Positions 9,951 through 18,506 of a stretch of DNA of 64,000 nucleotides are shown piece after piece; position 1 is the first letter of the stretch, and every line of letters starts with the position of its first letter. This DNA comes from Pseudomonas sp. MYb60 (GTDB taxonomy: Bacteria; Pseudomonadota; Gammaproteobacteria; Pseudomonadales; Pseudomonadaceae), in NCBI RefSeq assembly GCF_002979555.1, contig NZ_PCOZ01000006.1, positions 330,094-394,093 on the forward strand, given 5' to 3'. A model generated the notes under the pieces. That model did not search any database, was not told where the DNA came from, and worked only from the letters and a program-made list of their open reading frames with translations. The translations under genes were made by a program, and so were the position numbers.

Positions 9951-10084
9951 ATGGATAGGCGGTCTGGGACTAATCGCAGGGCTGAGTGGTAGGTAATTCC
10001 TACACTAGCTCAAGGAAAGGTATGACGGATGAAGATGACAAATCGTTCAGCTATTGCTGACTAAAATTGGAACGCGATCAAACG

Positions 10085-10170
10085 GTGGGAGGGGGCTTGC
10101 CCCGATGAGGGCGTGTCAGCCTACCCATGAGTGAATGACACACCGCAATCGTGAGCAAGCCCCCTCCCAC
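10085..10170. repeat. REPIN (inverted REP pair)
   Basis: GTGGGAGGGGGCTTGC at 10085-10100 faces GCAAGCCCCCTCCCAC at 10155-10170 across a centre with partial symmetry. It sits just after the 3' end of the serine acetyltransferase gene. Confidence 0.85.
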
Positions 10171-10190
10171 AGCGGATTTGTAGAGGTCTG

Positions 10191-11117
10191 CTATTTTTGC
10201 GTACCGTCATCATGTTGCAGATTGGCCTGGGTGATGTTCGCTCCCGCCGGCACGCTGCGGGTCAGCCACACGTTGCCGCCGATGGTCGAGCCCTGGCCGA
10301 TGGTGATGCGCCCCAGAATCGTCGCGCCGGCGTAGATCACCACGTCGTCTTCCACGATCGGGTGACGCGGATGGCCCTTCTGCAACTGCCCGTCTTCATC
10401 CGCCGGGAAGCGCTTGGCGCCGAGGGTCACGGCTTGGTAGATACGCACGCGCTCGCCGATGATCGCGGTCTCGCCAATCACCACGCCGGTCCCGTGGTCG
10501 ATAAAGAAACTCGGGCCGATCTGCGCGCCGGGGTGGATGTCGATGCCGGTGGCCGAATGGGCGATTTCCGCGCTGATCCGCGCCAACAGCGGCAGGCCGG
10601 CGCGGTACAGGTGGTGGGCGAGGCGATGGTGAATCACCGCCAGGATGCCGGGGTAGCACAGCAGCACTTCATCGACGCTGCGCGCGGCCGGGTCGCCGTG
10701 GTAGGCAGCCAGTACGTCGGTGTCCAGCAGACTGCGCAGGGACGGTAGCGCCAGGGCGAAATCCTGGATCAGGCGGATGGCCAGGGCATCGACTTCGCTG
10801 TCATCCCTGGCGCCTTGGCGTGCGGCGTAGCGCAGCTCAAGGCGTGCCTGGGCGAGCAGGGCGTTTAGCGCAACGTCCAGGGTGTGGCCGACGTAGAAGT
10901 CTTCACTTTCCTCGCGCAAATCCACCGGCCCCAGGCGCATGGGGAACAGTGCACCGCAGAGCGACTCGAGGATCTGCGCCACCGCCTCGCGGGACGGCAA
11001 TTCGCGACCGCCGTGCTCGCCGCTCAATCGGCCATTGCGCGTTCGCCACTGGTCCCGCGCACCGCGCAGTTGGCTGACGATGGTCTGTAATTGCCAATGG
11101 CTGGAACGCTCACTCAC
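10191..11117 (-). CDS. epsC: Serine O-acetyltransferase, EpsC family
   Basis: The protein acetylates L-serine with acetyl-CoA to give O-acetylserine, the acceptor for sulfide in cysteine synthesis and, in isomerised form, the CysB inducer. The 308-residue protein has a helical N-terminal domain and a C-terminal left-handed beta-helix of hexapeptide repeats (residues about 190-300), including HPGAQIGPSFFIDHGTGVVI, which matches the CysE/NifP signature. The GTG at 11115-11117 was chosen because CAGGAG lies eight bases upstream (11126-11131); an ATG nine codons earlier is possible. It is divergent from the D-cysteine desulfhydrase and cystine importer genes. It is longer than CysE and is a second-type serine acetyltransferase. 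Confidence 0.9.
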   Translation of the reverse strand: MSERSSHWQLQTIVSQLRGARDQWRTRNGRLSGEHGGRELPSREAVAQILESLCGALFPMRLGPVDLREESEDFYVGHTLDVALNALLAQARLELRYAARQGARDDSEVDALAIRLIQDFALALPSLRSLLDTDVLAAYHGDPAARSVDEVLLCYPGILAVIHHRLAHHLYRAGLPLLARISAEIAHSATGIDIHPGAQIGPSFFIDHGTGVVIGETAIIGERVRIYQAVTLGAKRFPADEDGQLQKGHPRHPIVEDDVVIYAGATILGRITIGQGSTIGGNVWLTRSVPAGANITQANLQHDDGTQK

Positions 11118-11284
11118 GGTTTTCACTCCTGACGAAATGCCCATCACTTTACGGTATGCACCCGCGCCGCTCTTAAGAACCAATGGTGCGATGCTAAGAA
11201 CCATCGGGCATAACGCGATTGACGGTTGCCCGATGAAAAGTGCCTGCCTATAGTCGCCCCATCACTTCATCACCGTGCGTAGCC

Positions 11285-12280
11285 ATGATCAAACAACAGC
11301 TCGACCGCTTTAACCGTCTGGAACTGCTGGGCGGCGCCACTGCCCTGGAAAAACTCGAGCGGCTGTCGGCCTGGTTGGGCAGGGATATCTACGTCAAGCG
11401 CGACGACACCACGCCACTGGCAATGGGCGGCAATAAACTGCGCAAACTCGAATACCTCGCCGCCGATGCCATCGCTCAGGGTGCCGATACCCTGGTGACC
11501 GCCGGCGCGATCCAATCCAACCACGTGCGCCAGACCGCCGCCCTCGCCGCCAAGCTCGGGCTGGGCTGCGTGGCGTTGCTGGAAAACCCCACCGGTACCG
11601 AAGACCCCAACTACCTGGGCAACGGTAACCGCCTGCTGTTGGAACTGTTCGATACCAAGGTGGAGCTGGTGGAGAACCTCGACAACGTCGACGACCAGCT
11701 CAACGCCCTCGCCGACCGCCTGCGCAGCAACGGCAAAAAGCCGTACCTGGTGCCCATCGGCGGCTCCAACGCCCTCGGCGCCCTGGGTTATGTGCGTGCG
11801 GGCCTTGAGTTGGCCGCGCAGATCGAAGACAGCGGGCTTGAATTTGCTGCCGTCGTGCTGGCCTCCGGCAGCGCCGGCACCCACAGCGGTTTGGCGCTGG
11901 CGTTGAGCGAAGCGCTGCCGGATCTGCCGGTGATCGGGGTCACCGTGTCGCGCACTGAAGAGGCGCAGTTTCCCAAGGTACAAGGTTTGGCTGAACGCAC
12001 CGCCGAGTTGCTCGGTGTGGCGATTCCCGAAGCGTTCAAAGTGATCCTGTGGGACGAATATTTCGGCCCGCGCTACGGCGAACCGAACGCCGGCACCCTT
12101 TCGGCGGTCAAGTTACTGGCGAGCCAGGAAGGCCTGCTGCTGGACCCGGTCTACACTGGCAAGGCCATGGCGGGGTTGTTGGATGGCATCGGCCGCCAGC
12201 GCTTTGAGGATGGGCCGATTATTTTCCTGCATACCGGCGGGGCACCGGCGTTGTTTGCCTATGACTCAGTCTTCAACTGA
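11285..12280 (+). CDS. dcyD: D-cysteine desulfhydrase
   Basis: This PLP enzyme of the ACC-deaminase/D-cysteine desulfhydrase family converts D-cysteine to pyruvate, ammonia and sulfide. The 331-residue protein shows the PLP lysine in [16 protein letters not shown] (about residue 50) and the [17 protein letters not shown] segment. The start at 11285 ([15 protein letters not shown]) is the usual N-terminus. It precedes a cystine-type ABC importer, as dcyD does in enterobacteria next to fliY/tcyJ. The pair probably imports and desulfurises cystine or D-cysteine. Confidence 0.9.
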   Translation: MIKQQLDRFNRLELLGGATALEKLERLSAWLGRDIYVKRDDTTPLAMGGNKLRKLEYLAADAIAQGADTLVTAGAIQSNHVRQTAALAAKLGLGCVALLENPTGTEDPNYLGNGNRLLLELFDTKVELVENLDNVDDQLNALADRLRSNGKKPYLVPIGGSNALGALGYVRAGLELAAQIEDSGLEFAAVVLASGSAGTHSGLALALSEALPDLPVIGVTVSRTEEAQFPKVQGLAERTAELLGVAIPEAFKVILWDEYFGPRYGEPNAGTLSAVKLLASQEGLLLDPVYTGKAMAGLLDGIGRQRFEDGPIIFLHTGGAPALFAYDSVFN

Positions 12281-12296
12281 GGGAACCGGGAGCAAA

Positions 12297-12324
12297 TGTG
12301 GAAGGGGGCTTGCCCCCTCCCACA
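12297..12324. repeat. Single REP-type hairpin
   Basis: TGTGGAAGGGGGC and GCCCCCTCCCACA form a hairpin with one mismatch. It lies 17 bases after the dcyD stop and separates dcyD from the tcyJ promoter. Confidence 0.78.
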
Positions 12325-12335
12325 GCAGACCTGGC

Positions 12336-12354
12336 ATATTCCTTATTGGAATAT
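12336..12354. promoter_or_regulatory. ATATTCC-N5-GGAATAT palindrome upstream of tcyJ, candidate CysB site
   Basis: ATATTCC at 12336-12342 and GGAATAT at 12348-12354 are perfectly complementary around TTATT. AT-rich sequence follows. It lies 142 bases before tcyJ. TTATTCC-like half sites are seen in CysB-bound promoters of enterobacteria, so a sulfur-starvation role is plausible but not shown. Confidence 0.4.
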
Positions 12355-12495
12355 CAAATAAGATTTATATTATTTTCAAGTCTTAAAAACCGGCATTATC
12401 ATCGCGCCGCAGGCGAAGACGCGCTACGCGCTTTAAGGCAGGATACGACTACCGCGTCACCTGCTTCGCTCAACATAAAAACACAGGGGCTCTTC

Positions 12496-13290
12496 ATGAC
12501 TATTTCCGTATTCCGTCGCACGTTGTTGGTTGGCACCTTGGGCCTGGCACTCGGGGCTGGCCTGATGGGCCAAGCCGTTGCCGGTGAACAGCTGGACAGC
12601 ATCAAAAAGGCGGGCGAGATCAAGATCGGCCTGGAAGGCACCTACCCACCGTTCAGCTTCGTCGACGAAAGCGGCAAGCTCAGCGGCTTCGAAGTCGAGC
12701 TGTCCGAAGCCCTGGCCAAGGAGCTGGGCGTGAAGGTCAAGCTGCAAGCCACGCCATGGGACGGCATTCTCGCGGCCCTGGAATCCAAGCGTCTGGACGC
12801 CGTGGTCAACCAAGTGACCATCTCCGAAGAGCGCAAGAAGAAGTACGATTTCTCCAAGCCTTACACCGTCTCCGGCATTCAAGCGCTGGTGCTGACCAAG
12901 AACGTCGGCACCATCAAGAACGCCGACGACCTGGCCGGCAAGAAAGTCGGTGTGGGCCTGGGCACCAACTACGAGCAATGGCTCAAGGACAACCAGCCTA
13001 AAGCAATCATCAAGACCTACAACGATGACCCGACCAAATTCCAGGACCTGCGCATCGGCCGCATCGATGCCATCCTGATCGACCGCCTGGCCGCCCTGGA
13101 ATACGCCAAGAAAGCCAAGGACACGTCGGTTGCCGGCGATGCCTTCTCCCGCCAGGAAGCCGGTATTGCCCTGCGCAAAGGCGAGCCTGAGCTGCTCGAC
13201 GCGGTGAACAAGGCCCTCGACAAGCTGCGTGCTGACGGCACCCTGAAGACGCTGTCCGAGAAATACTTCAACGCTGACGTCACTCAATAA
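12496..13290 (+). CDS. tcyJ: Cystine ABC transporter substrate-binding protein (TcyJ/FliY-like)
   Basis: The 264-residue periplasmic protein has a signal peptide (MTISVFRRTLLVGTLGLALG, with cleavage near AVAGEQ) and a family-3 solute-binding fold. The first strand region (IKIGLEGTYPPFSFVDESG) and VVNQVTISEERKKKYDFSKPY match FliY/TcyJ. It binds L-cystine and related compounds. The ATG at 12496 follows CAGGGGC. The stop overlaps the permease start by one base. With tcyL and tcyN it forms a complete importer downstream of dcyD. Confidence 0.9.
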   Translation: MTISVFRRTLLVGTLGLALGAGLMGQAVAGEQLDSIKKAGEIKIGLEGTYPPFSFVDESGKLSGFEVELSEALAKELGVKVKLQATPWDGILAALESKRLDAVVNQVTISEERKKKYDFSKPYTVSGIQALVLTKNVGTIKNADDLAGKKVGVGLGTNYEQWLKDNQPKAIIKTYNDDPTKFQDLRIGRIDAILIDRLAALEYAKKAKDTSVAGDAFSRQEAGIALRKGEPELLDAVNKALDKLRADGTLKTLSEKYFNADVTQ

Positions 13291-13955
13291 TGGAAGCAGG
13301 TTTCCAACTCGCGCTGGACTCCGCGCCCTTTCTGCTCAAGGGCGCGTACTACACGGTGATCCTCAGCCTCGGCGGCATGTTCTTCGGTTTGCTGCTGGGC
13401 TTCGGCCTGGCCTTGATGCGCTTGTCGCGTTTCAAGCTGCTGAGCTGGACCGCCCGAGTCTACGTGTCGTTCTTTCGCGGCACGCCCTTGCTGGTGCAGC
13501 TGTTCCTGATCTACTACGGCTTGCCGCAAGTGGGTATCGAGCTGGATCCGATACCGGCAGCCATGATCGGCTTTTCGCTGAACATGGCCGCCTACGCCTG
13601 TGAAATCCTGCGCGCCGCCATCAGCTCCATCGAGCGCGGCCAGTGGGAAGCCGCTGCCAGTATCGGCATGACCCGCGCGCAGACCCTGCGCCGCGCCATC
13701 CTGCCGCAAGCCATGCGCACGGCCTTGCCGCCGCTGGGCAACAGCTTCATTTCGCTGGTCAAGGACACGGCACTGGCCGCGACCATCCAGGTGCCCGAAC
13801 TGTTCCGCCAGGCGCAACTGGTGTCGGCGCGGACCTTCGAAATCTTCACCATGTATCTCTCCGCTGCCCTGATCTACTGGATTTTGGCCAGCATCCTGGC
13901 GCATTTTCAAAATCGTCTGGAAGCCCGGGTCAACCGGCATGACCTGGAGTCCTGA
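13290..13955 (+). CDS. tcyL: Cystine ABC transporter permease (TcyL-like)
   Basis: The 221-residue His/Glu/Gln/Arg/opine-family permease has about five membrane segments. It contains the FFRGTPLLVQLFLIYYGLPQ motif and the EAA loop EAAASIGMTRAQTLRRAILPQ (residues 127-147 approximately). It starts within the tcyJ stop and ends four bases before tcyN. It forms the membrane channel for cystine; a homodimer is expected because only one permease is encoded. Confidence 0.9.
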   Translation: MEAGFQLALDSAPFLLKGAYYTVILSLGGMFFGLLLGFGLALMRLSRFKLLSWTARVYVSFFRGTPLLVQLFLIYYGLPQVGIELDPIPAAMIGFSLNMAAYACEILRAAISSIERGQWEAAASIGMTRAQTLRRAILPQAMRTALPPLGNSFISLVKDTALAATIQVPELFRQAQLVSARTFEIFTMYLSAALIYWILASILAHFQNRLEARVNRHDLES

Positions 13956-13958
13956 AGC

Positions 13959-14705
13959 ATGATCGTGGTTGAAAAACTGACCAAGCAATTCAACGGCCAG
14001 GTGGTACTCAACGGCATCGATCTTGAGGTCAAGGAAGGCGAAGTCATCGCCATCATCGGCCCCAGCGGTTCCGGCAAGACCACCTTCCTGCGCTGCCTGA
14101 ATTTTCTCGAACAACCCTCCAGCGGCCGTATCAAGGTGGGTGATATCGAGATCGACAGCAGCAAGTCCCTCAACCAGCAACAGGGCCTGGTGCGGCGCTT
14201 GCGCCAGCACGTGGGTTTTGTGTTCCAGAACTTCAACCTGTTCCCCCACCGCACTGCGCTGGAAAACGTCATCGAAGGCCCGACGGTGGTCAAGAAGATG
14301 CCACGGGAAACGGCTGTGGCCCTGGGCCGTAAGTTGCTGGCGCGGGTTGGCCTGGCGGGCAAGGAGGACGCGTATCCACGCCGTCTTTCGGGCGGCCAGC
14401 AGCAGCGCGTCGCGATTGCCCGCGCACTGGCCATGGAGCCCGAGGTGATCCTGTTCGACGAACCTACCTCGGCGCTCGACCCGGAGCTGGTGGGGGAAGT
14501 GCTGGCGACCATTCGCAGCCTTGCCGAAGAAAATCGCACCATGGTCATCGTCACCCACGAGATGAGTTTCGCGCGCGACGTTGCCAACCGGGTGATCTTC
14601 TTCGACAAAGGCGTGATCGTCGAGCAAGGCGAAGCCAAGGCGCTGTTTGCCAACCCCAAGGAGGAGCGCACCAAGCAGTTCCTGAGCAAATTCCTCGCTC
14701 ACTGA
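13959..14705 (+). CDS. tcyN: Cystine ABC transporter ATP-binding protein (TcyN-like)
   Basis: The 248-residue ATPase of the polar amino acid uptake group shows Walker [10 protein letters not shown], signature [17 protein letters not shown], Walker [15 protein letters not shown] and switch [11 protein letters not shown]. It follows tcyL by three bases and completes the dcyD-tcyJLN group. No gene follows for 389 bases. Confidence 0.91.
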   Translation: MIVVEKLTKQFNGQVVLNGIDLEVKEGEVIAIIGPSGSGKTTFLRCLNFLEQPSSGRIKVGDIEIDSSKSLNQQQGLVRRLRQHVGFVFQNFNLFPHRTALENVIEGPTVVKKMPRETAVALGRKLLARVGLAGKEDAYPRRLSGGQQQRVAIARALAMEPEVILFDEPTSALDPELVGEVLATIRSLAEENRTMVIVTHEMSFARDVANRVIFFDKGVIVEQGEAKALFANPKEERTKQFLSKFLAH

Positions 14706-14736
14706 TACCCGCCACGGGGCGTGTAGGCAGGCGTTC

Positions 14737-14820
14737 GTGTGGGAGCTGGCTTGCCGGCGATACAGACACCTCGGTGTTACAAGCAAACCGAGATGATACT
14801 GTCGCAGGCAGCTCCCACAT
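14737..14820. repeat. Inverted repeat pair, GTGTGGGAGCTGGCTTGCC type
   Basis: A REP-like unit of a different class (GTGGGAGCTGGCTTGC) faces a partial inverted copy (GCAGCTCCCAC) at 14804-14819, giving an imperfect long hairpin. It lies in the 14706-15094 gap, where I see no gene and no other clear signal. It may also serve as the tcyN terminator. Confidence 0.6.
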
Positions 14821-15094
14821 CAAGCGTGCTCCTACAGGGAATGCTCATTCCAGCCCGTAAAACCTCCCGCCATGCCCACCTGAATATCCCCCCGCCCGTC
14901 AGACCCATCTGAATCTGCCCCATCCCGCCATTTAGCCCTTTGCCGCCATTGACGCTCCCCGGCCAACCCTCTTATCTAGCGCCCTGAGGATTGGATCCTA
15001 TCCCGGCTACTCACTGAATCGTTCTTTTCTGCCCGTGCGCATGCGCGCAAAACGGCGGGAACGACGGCTGCTGGCTGCATCAAGGAGATGACTG

Positions 15095-15859
15095 ATGACG
15101 CACACACTGCTTACCGCGCCCACCCTGCCCCAGGCGCTTCGCCATGGCATCAACGCCCTGGCCGCCACCCAACTCCAGGTTGATATCGCGCCCTACCCCG
15201 GCATGGGCGAAGGCGACGTGATCGAGCTGTTCTGGAACAACTGCTTTGCCGCCTCGCGCCGCGTGACTGCATGCAAGGCCGGCATGCCGACCCACCTGCG
15301 GGTGCCGGAGAGTTTCGTGCTGGAGGGACCGGCGCGGGTGCACTACCAGGTCATGCAGATCGGTCATGGCCCTGCCCGCTCCGCCGTGACGCACATACGC
15401 GTGAAAACCCATTGCCCGGGCGGCCGGCCCGCGCTCCCCGGCAGCGACGAAAACCAGAACCTTGCGCCTGTAGGCCTGCCCGAGACCATTCGCCGCTACG
15501 GTGTCAACGCCAGCCAGGTACGACGGGGCATACCGCTGACCATCGAGCCTTACCTGAACATGGCCAGCGGCGACGCCATCACCTTGCGCTGGGGCGACGC
15601 GCGGCTCGACCTGCCGACGCTCCAGGCGCGGGACATCGGCCAGCTCGTGCAGGTATGGGTGCCTTCCAGCCTGATCATCGAAGCCGGGGACGACTGCCGA
15701 CTGGATGTCACCTACTGCATTCTCGACCGTGTCGGCAATACCTCATGCTGGGCACCGACCCGCACGTTACGCATTGCCGCCACCCCGCCGGAGCGTCTGG
15801 ACAAGGCGGCGCCGATCTATCAACCCCGCCCCCTCGGCTCGCCCTGCGAACCGGGGTGA
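15095..15859 (+). CDS. Hypothetical protein with two tandem repeat units
   Basis: The 254-residue protein is not assigned to a named family. It has two related halves: LQVDIAPYPGMGEGDVIELF (residue about 28) and LTIEPYLNMASGDAITLRW (about 150), each followed by a valine-rich strand region and a shared pattern (VPESFVLEGPARVHYQV / VPSSLIIEAGDDCRLDVTY). This suggests two beta-sandwich, Ig-like modules. There is no signal peptide or membrane segment. The start follows a strong AAGGAG (15082-15087). The C-terminus is Pro-rich. It stands alone between tcyN and the sfnB unit. Similar repeat modules occur in Pseudomonas surface or large repeat proteins, but no function can be given. Confidence 0.75.
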   Translation: MTHTLLTAPTLPQALRHGINALAATQLQVDIAPYPGMGEGDVIELFWNNCFAASRRVTACKAGMPTHLRVPESFVLEGPARVHYQVMQIGHGPARSAVTHIRVKTHCPGGRPALPGSDENQNLAPVGLPETIRRYGVNASQVRRGIPLTIEPYLNMASGDAITLRWGDARLDLPTLQARDIGQLVQVWVPSSLIIEAGDDCRLDVTYCILDRVGNTSCWAPTRTLRIAATPPERLDKAAPIYQPRPLGSPCEPG

Positions 15860-15984
15860 CAGACCTTCTATGCTTATTCCAAAAAGCACGTTTATTTAAA
15901 TATTTAACACGTTTAGGGTATATGAACCGGACCACCGGACCTCTGTGATTTTTCTGTTTTCAATTCATTGAATGCGAGGTCGGT

Positions 15985-16047
15985 ATGGTCAGAATTACCC
16001 CGGTGCGTAACGCCAGGGCATTACGTGCAGCCAAGGAGCGGCGCTGA
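15985..16047 (+). CDS. Possible 20-residue leader peptide coupled to sfnB
   Basis: An ATG at 15985, five bases after GAGG (15976-15979), opens a 20-codon frame reading MVRITPVRNARALRAAKERR. Its TGA (16045-16047) overlaps the sfnB ATG by one base. The peptide is very Arg-rich. The exact TGATG junction and ribosome-binding site suggest real translation and coupling, perhaps an upstream regulatory frame. No homologue is recognised. The upstream gap 15860-15984 is AT-rich (TTTATTTAAATATTTAAC) and includes TTATTCC, as at other sulfur promoters. Confidence 0.35.
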   Translation: MVRITPVRNARALRAAKERR

Positions 16048-17288
16048 TGTCTAACTTGGCTCTTACACCCCCCCAGAGTGATCTGGATGTCGCCCCGCTG
16101 CTGTTGCCGGCCGCTGTGCTGCGCAACGACGCCGAGGCCCTGAACGCCGCCCATGAGCTGGCCCAGGCCGCACGCCTGCAAGCCGCCAGGCGCGATCAGC
16201 AACGTCAACTGCCCTGGGCGCTGATCGAACAGTTCACCCGCAGCGGTTTGGGCAGTATTTCCATTCCTCGCGAATATGGCGGCCCACAGGTGTCGTTCGT
16301 GACCCTCGCCGAGGTGTTCGCGATTATCAGCGCCGCCGATCCGGCCCTGGGCCAGATCCCGCAGAACCATTTCGGCATCCTGCACCTGTTGCAGGTGGCC
16401 GCCACCGAGCGCCAGAAAAAGCAGCTGTTCCAGAACGTCCTCGACGGCTGGCGCATCGGCAATGGCGGCCCCGAGCGGGGCACTAAAAACACCTTGGACC
16501 TCAAGGCCCGCATCAGCGCGCAAGACGACGGTTTTGTGCTCAGCGGCCAGAAGTTCTACTCCACCGGAGCGCTGTTCGCCCACTTGGTCGCGGTCAAGGC
16601 GCTGAATGACGACGGCAAGTCGGTCATGGCGTTTGTGCGCCGTGGCACCGAAGGATTGCGCATCGTCGATGACTGGTCGGGCTTTGGCCAACGCACCACC
16701 GCCAGCGGTACGGTGCTGCTCGACCGGGTGGCGGTGGAGGGCGAGCTGGTGGTCGACAGCTGGCGCATCGGCGAAAGCCCAAGCCTGCAGGGCGCCGTGT
16801 CCCAACTGATCCAGGCCGCCATCGATGCGGGCATCGCCCGTGGTGCGCTGGACGACACCATCGCCTTCGTCCGCGAGCGTTCGCGCCCGTGGGTCGACGC
16901 CAAGGTCGAACGGGCCAGCGACGACCTCTACGTGATCGCCGACATCGGCAAGTTGAAGATCGAACTGCATGCCGCCGAAGCGCTGTTGCGCAAGGCCGGC
17001 CAGGTGCTCGACCACATCAGCGCCGCACCGATCACCGCGCAGTCAGCCGCACGCGCGTCGATCGCCGTGGCCGAGGCCAAGGTGCTGACCACCGAAGTGT
17101 CGTTGCTGGCCAGCGAAAAACTCTTCGAACTGGCCGGCAGTCGCGCCACCCTCGCCGAATTCAACCTCGACCGTCACTGGCGCAACGCCCGCGTGCACAC
17201 CCTGCATGACCCGGTGCGCTGGAAGTATCACGCGGTGGGCGCCTATCGACTCAACGGCACCTTGCCGGCCCGCCATTCCTGGATCTGA
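16047..17288 (+). CDS. sfnB: SfnB-family sulfur-acquisition flavoprotein, copy 1
   Basis: The 413-residue protein belongs to the acyl-CoA dehydrogenase-like SfnB/DszC monooxygenase group used in sulfone and sulfonate breakdown. The N-terminal helical domain (LIEQFTRSGLGSISIPREYGG), the central flavin domain (GFVLSGQKFYSTGALFAHLV) and the C-terminal helical domain ending DRHWRNARVHTLHDPVRWKY are all present. It probably oxidises an organosulfur compound with reduced FMN supplied by a separate reductase; none is in the window. It is the first main gene of a six-gene string with a second SfnB, an LLM monooxygenase and MetQNI. Confidence 0.87.
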   Translation: MSNLALTPPQSDLDVAPLLLPAAVLRNDAEALNAAHELAQAARLQAARRDQQRQLPWALIEQFTRSGLGSISIPREYGGPQVSFVTLAEVFAIISAADPALGQIPQNHFGILHLLQVAATERQKKQLFQNVLDGWRIGNGGPERGTKNTLDLKARISAQDDGFVLSGQKFYSTGALFAHLVAVKALNDDGKSVMAFVRRGTEGLRIVDDWSGFGQRTTASGTVLLDRVAVEGELVVDSWRIGESPSLQGAVSQLIQAAIDAGIARGALDDTIAFVRERSRPWVDAKVERASDDLYVIADIGKLKIELHAAEALLRKAGQVLDHISAAPITAQSAARASIAVAEAKVLTTEVSLLASEKLFELAGSRATLAEFNLDRHWRNARVHTLHDPVRWKYHAVGAYRLNGTLPARHSWI

Positions 17289-17312
17289 CCGACCAGACAT
17301 CTGGAGAAACCC

Positions 17313-18506
17313 ATGACTTTTTCCCCCAACGTCGCGGTCATTACCAGCGATGAACACGCCCTCATTGTCGCCAGCGACCTGGCCGACGACTTCCGCCGCG
17401 ACAGCGCCCAGCGCGACCGCGACCGCCGCCTGCCGCTGCCCGAACTGGAGGCATTTTCGCGCTCCGGCCTGTGGGGCATCAGCGTGCCGAAAGCCTACGG
17501 CGGCGCCGGTGTGTCCAACGTCACCCTGGCCAAGGTCATTGCACTGATCGCCCAGGCGGATGCGTCCCTGGGCCAGATCCCGCAAAACCATTTTTATGCC
17601 CTCGAAGTGCTGCGGGTGAACGGCAGCCCGGCCCAGCAAAAACGTTTGTACGCCGAAGTCCTTGCTGGCCAACGCTTCGGCAACGCGCTGGCAGAACTGG
17701 GCACCAGGACCGCTCACGACCGTACCACCGCGCTGACTCGCGATGGCGACGGCTTCCGTATCACCGGGCGCAAGTTCTATTCCACCGGCGCGATCTACGC
17801 GCAGCGCATCCCCACCTCGGTGGTGGATGAACAGGGCGTACAACAACTGGCGTTTGTGCCCCGGGGCAGCCAGGGTTTAAGCGTGATCGACGACTGGAGC
17901 GGCTTTGGCCAGCGCACCACGGGCAGCGGTTCAGTGGTGTTCGACAACGTGTGGGTCACCGCCCAGGATGTAATCCCGTTCCAGAGCGCGTTCGAGCGCC
18001 CGACCACCGTCGGCCCGCTGGCGCAGATCCTTCACGCCGCCATCGACACCGGCATCGCCCGCGCTGCCTTCGAAGATGCGCTGCACTTTGTGCGCACCAA
18101 GACCCGCCCGTGGATCGACGCCGGCAGCGACAAGGCCAGCGACGACCCGCTCACCCTGAAAAGCTTCGGCCACCTGAGCATCCGCCTGAGCGCCACCGAG
18201 GCACTGCTGGAGCGCGCCGGCGAATACCTGGACCGCGCCCAGGCCGACAGCAATGCCGAGACCGTCGCCGCGGCCTCGATTGCCATCGCCGAAGTCCGCG
18301 CCTTGAGCACCGAGATTTCCCTGGCCGCTGGCAGCACCCTGTTCGAACTGGCCGGCAGCCAGGCCACCCTGGCCGAACACGGCCTCGACCGCCATTGGCG
18401 CAACGCCCGGGTGCACACCCTGCACGACCCGGTGCGCTGGAAGTACCACGCGGTGGGCAATTACTACCTCAACGGTACCAACCCGCCACTGCGGGGGACG
18501 ATCTGA
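17313..18506 (+). CDS. SfnB-family sulfur-acquisition flavoprotein, copy 2
   Basis: This 397-residue paralogue of the preceding gene shares its plan and many motifs: RSGLWGISVPKAYGG, ASLGQIPQNHFYALEVL, GFRITGRKFYSTGAIY, DDWSGFGQRTTGSGSV and DRHWRNARVHTLHDPVRWKY. The two clearly arose by tandem duplication but have diverged through most of their length, so different substrates or a heteromeric enzyme are possible. It starts 24 bases after copy 1, behind CTGGAGAA, and its stop overlaps the next ATG by one base. A role in organosulfur oxidation is inferred from family and context. Confidence 0.85.
   Translation: MTFSPNVAVITSDEHALIVASDLADDFRRDSAQRDRDRRLPLPELEAFSRSGLWGISVPKAYGGAGVSNVTLAKVIALIAQADASLGQIPQNHFYALEVLRVNGSPAQQKRLYAEVLAGQRFGNALAELGTRTAHDRTTALTRDGDGFRITGRKFYSTGAIYAQRIPTSVVDEQGVQQLAFVPRGSQGLSVIDDWSGFGQRTTGSGSVVFDNVWVTAQDVIPFQSAFERPTTVGPLAQILHAAIDTGIARAAFEDALHFVRTKTRPWIDAGSDKASDDPLTLKSFGHLSIRLSATEALLERAGEYLDRAQADSNAETVAAASIAIAEVRALSTEISLAAGSTLFELAGSQATLAEHGLDRHWRNARVHTLHDPVRWKYHAVGNYYLNGTNPPLRGTI

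Noticed and set aside
10021..10059. Twelve-codon frame (MTDEDDKSFSYC) after AAGGAAAGG upstream of betT
   Set aside because: A fair ribosome-binding site exists but the peptide is too short to judge and has no downstream coupled gene on that strand.
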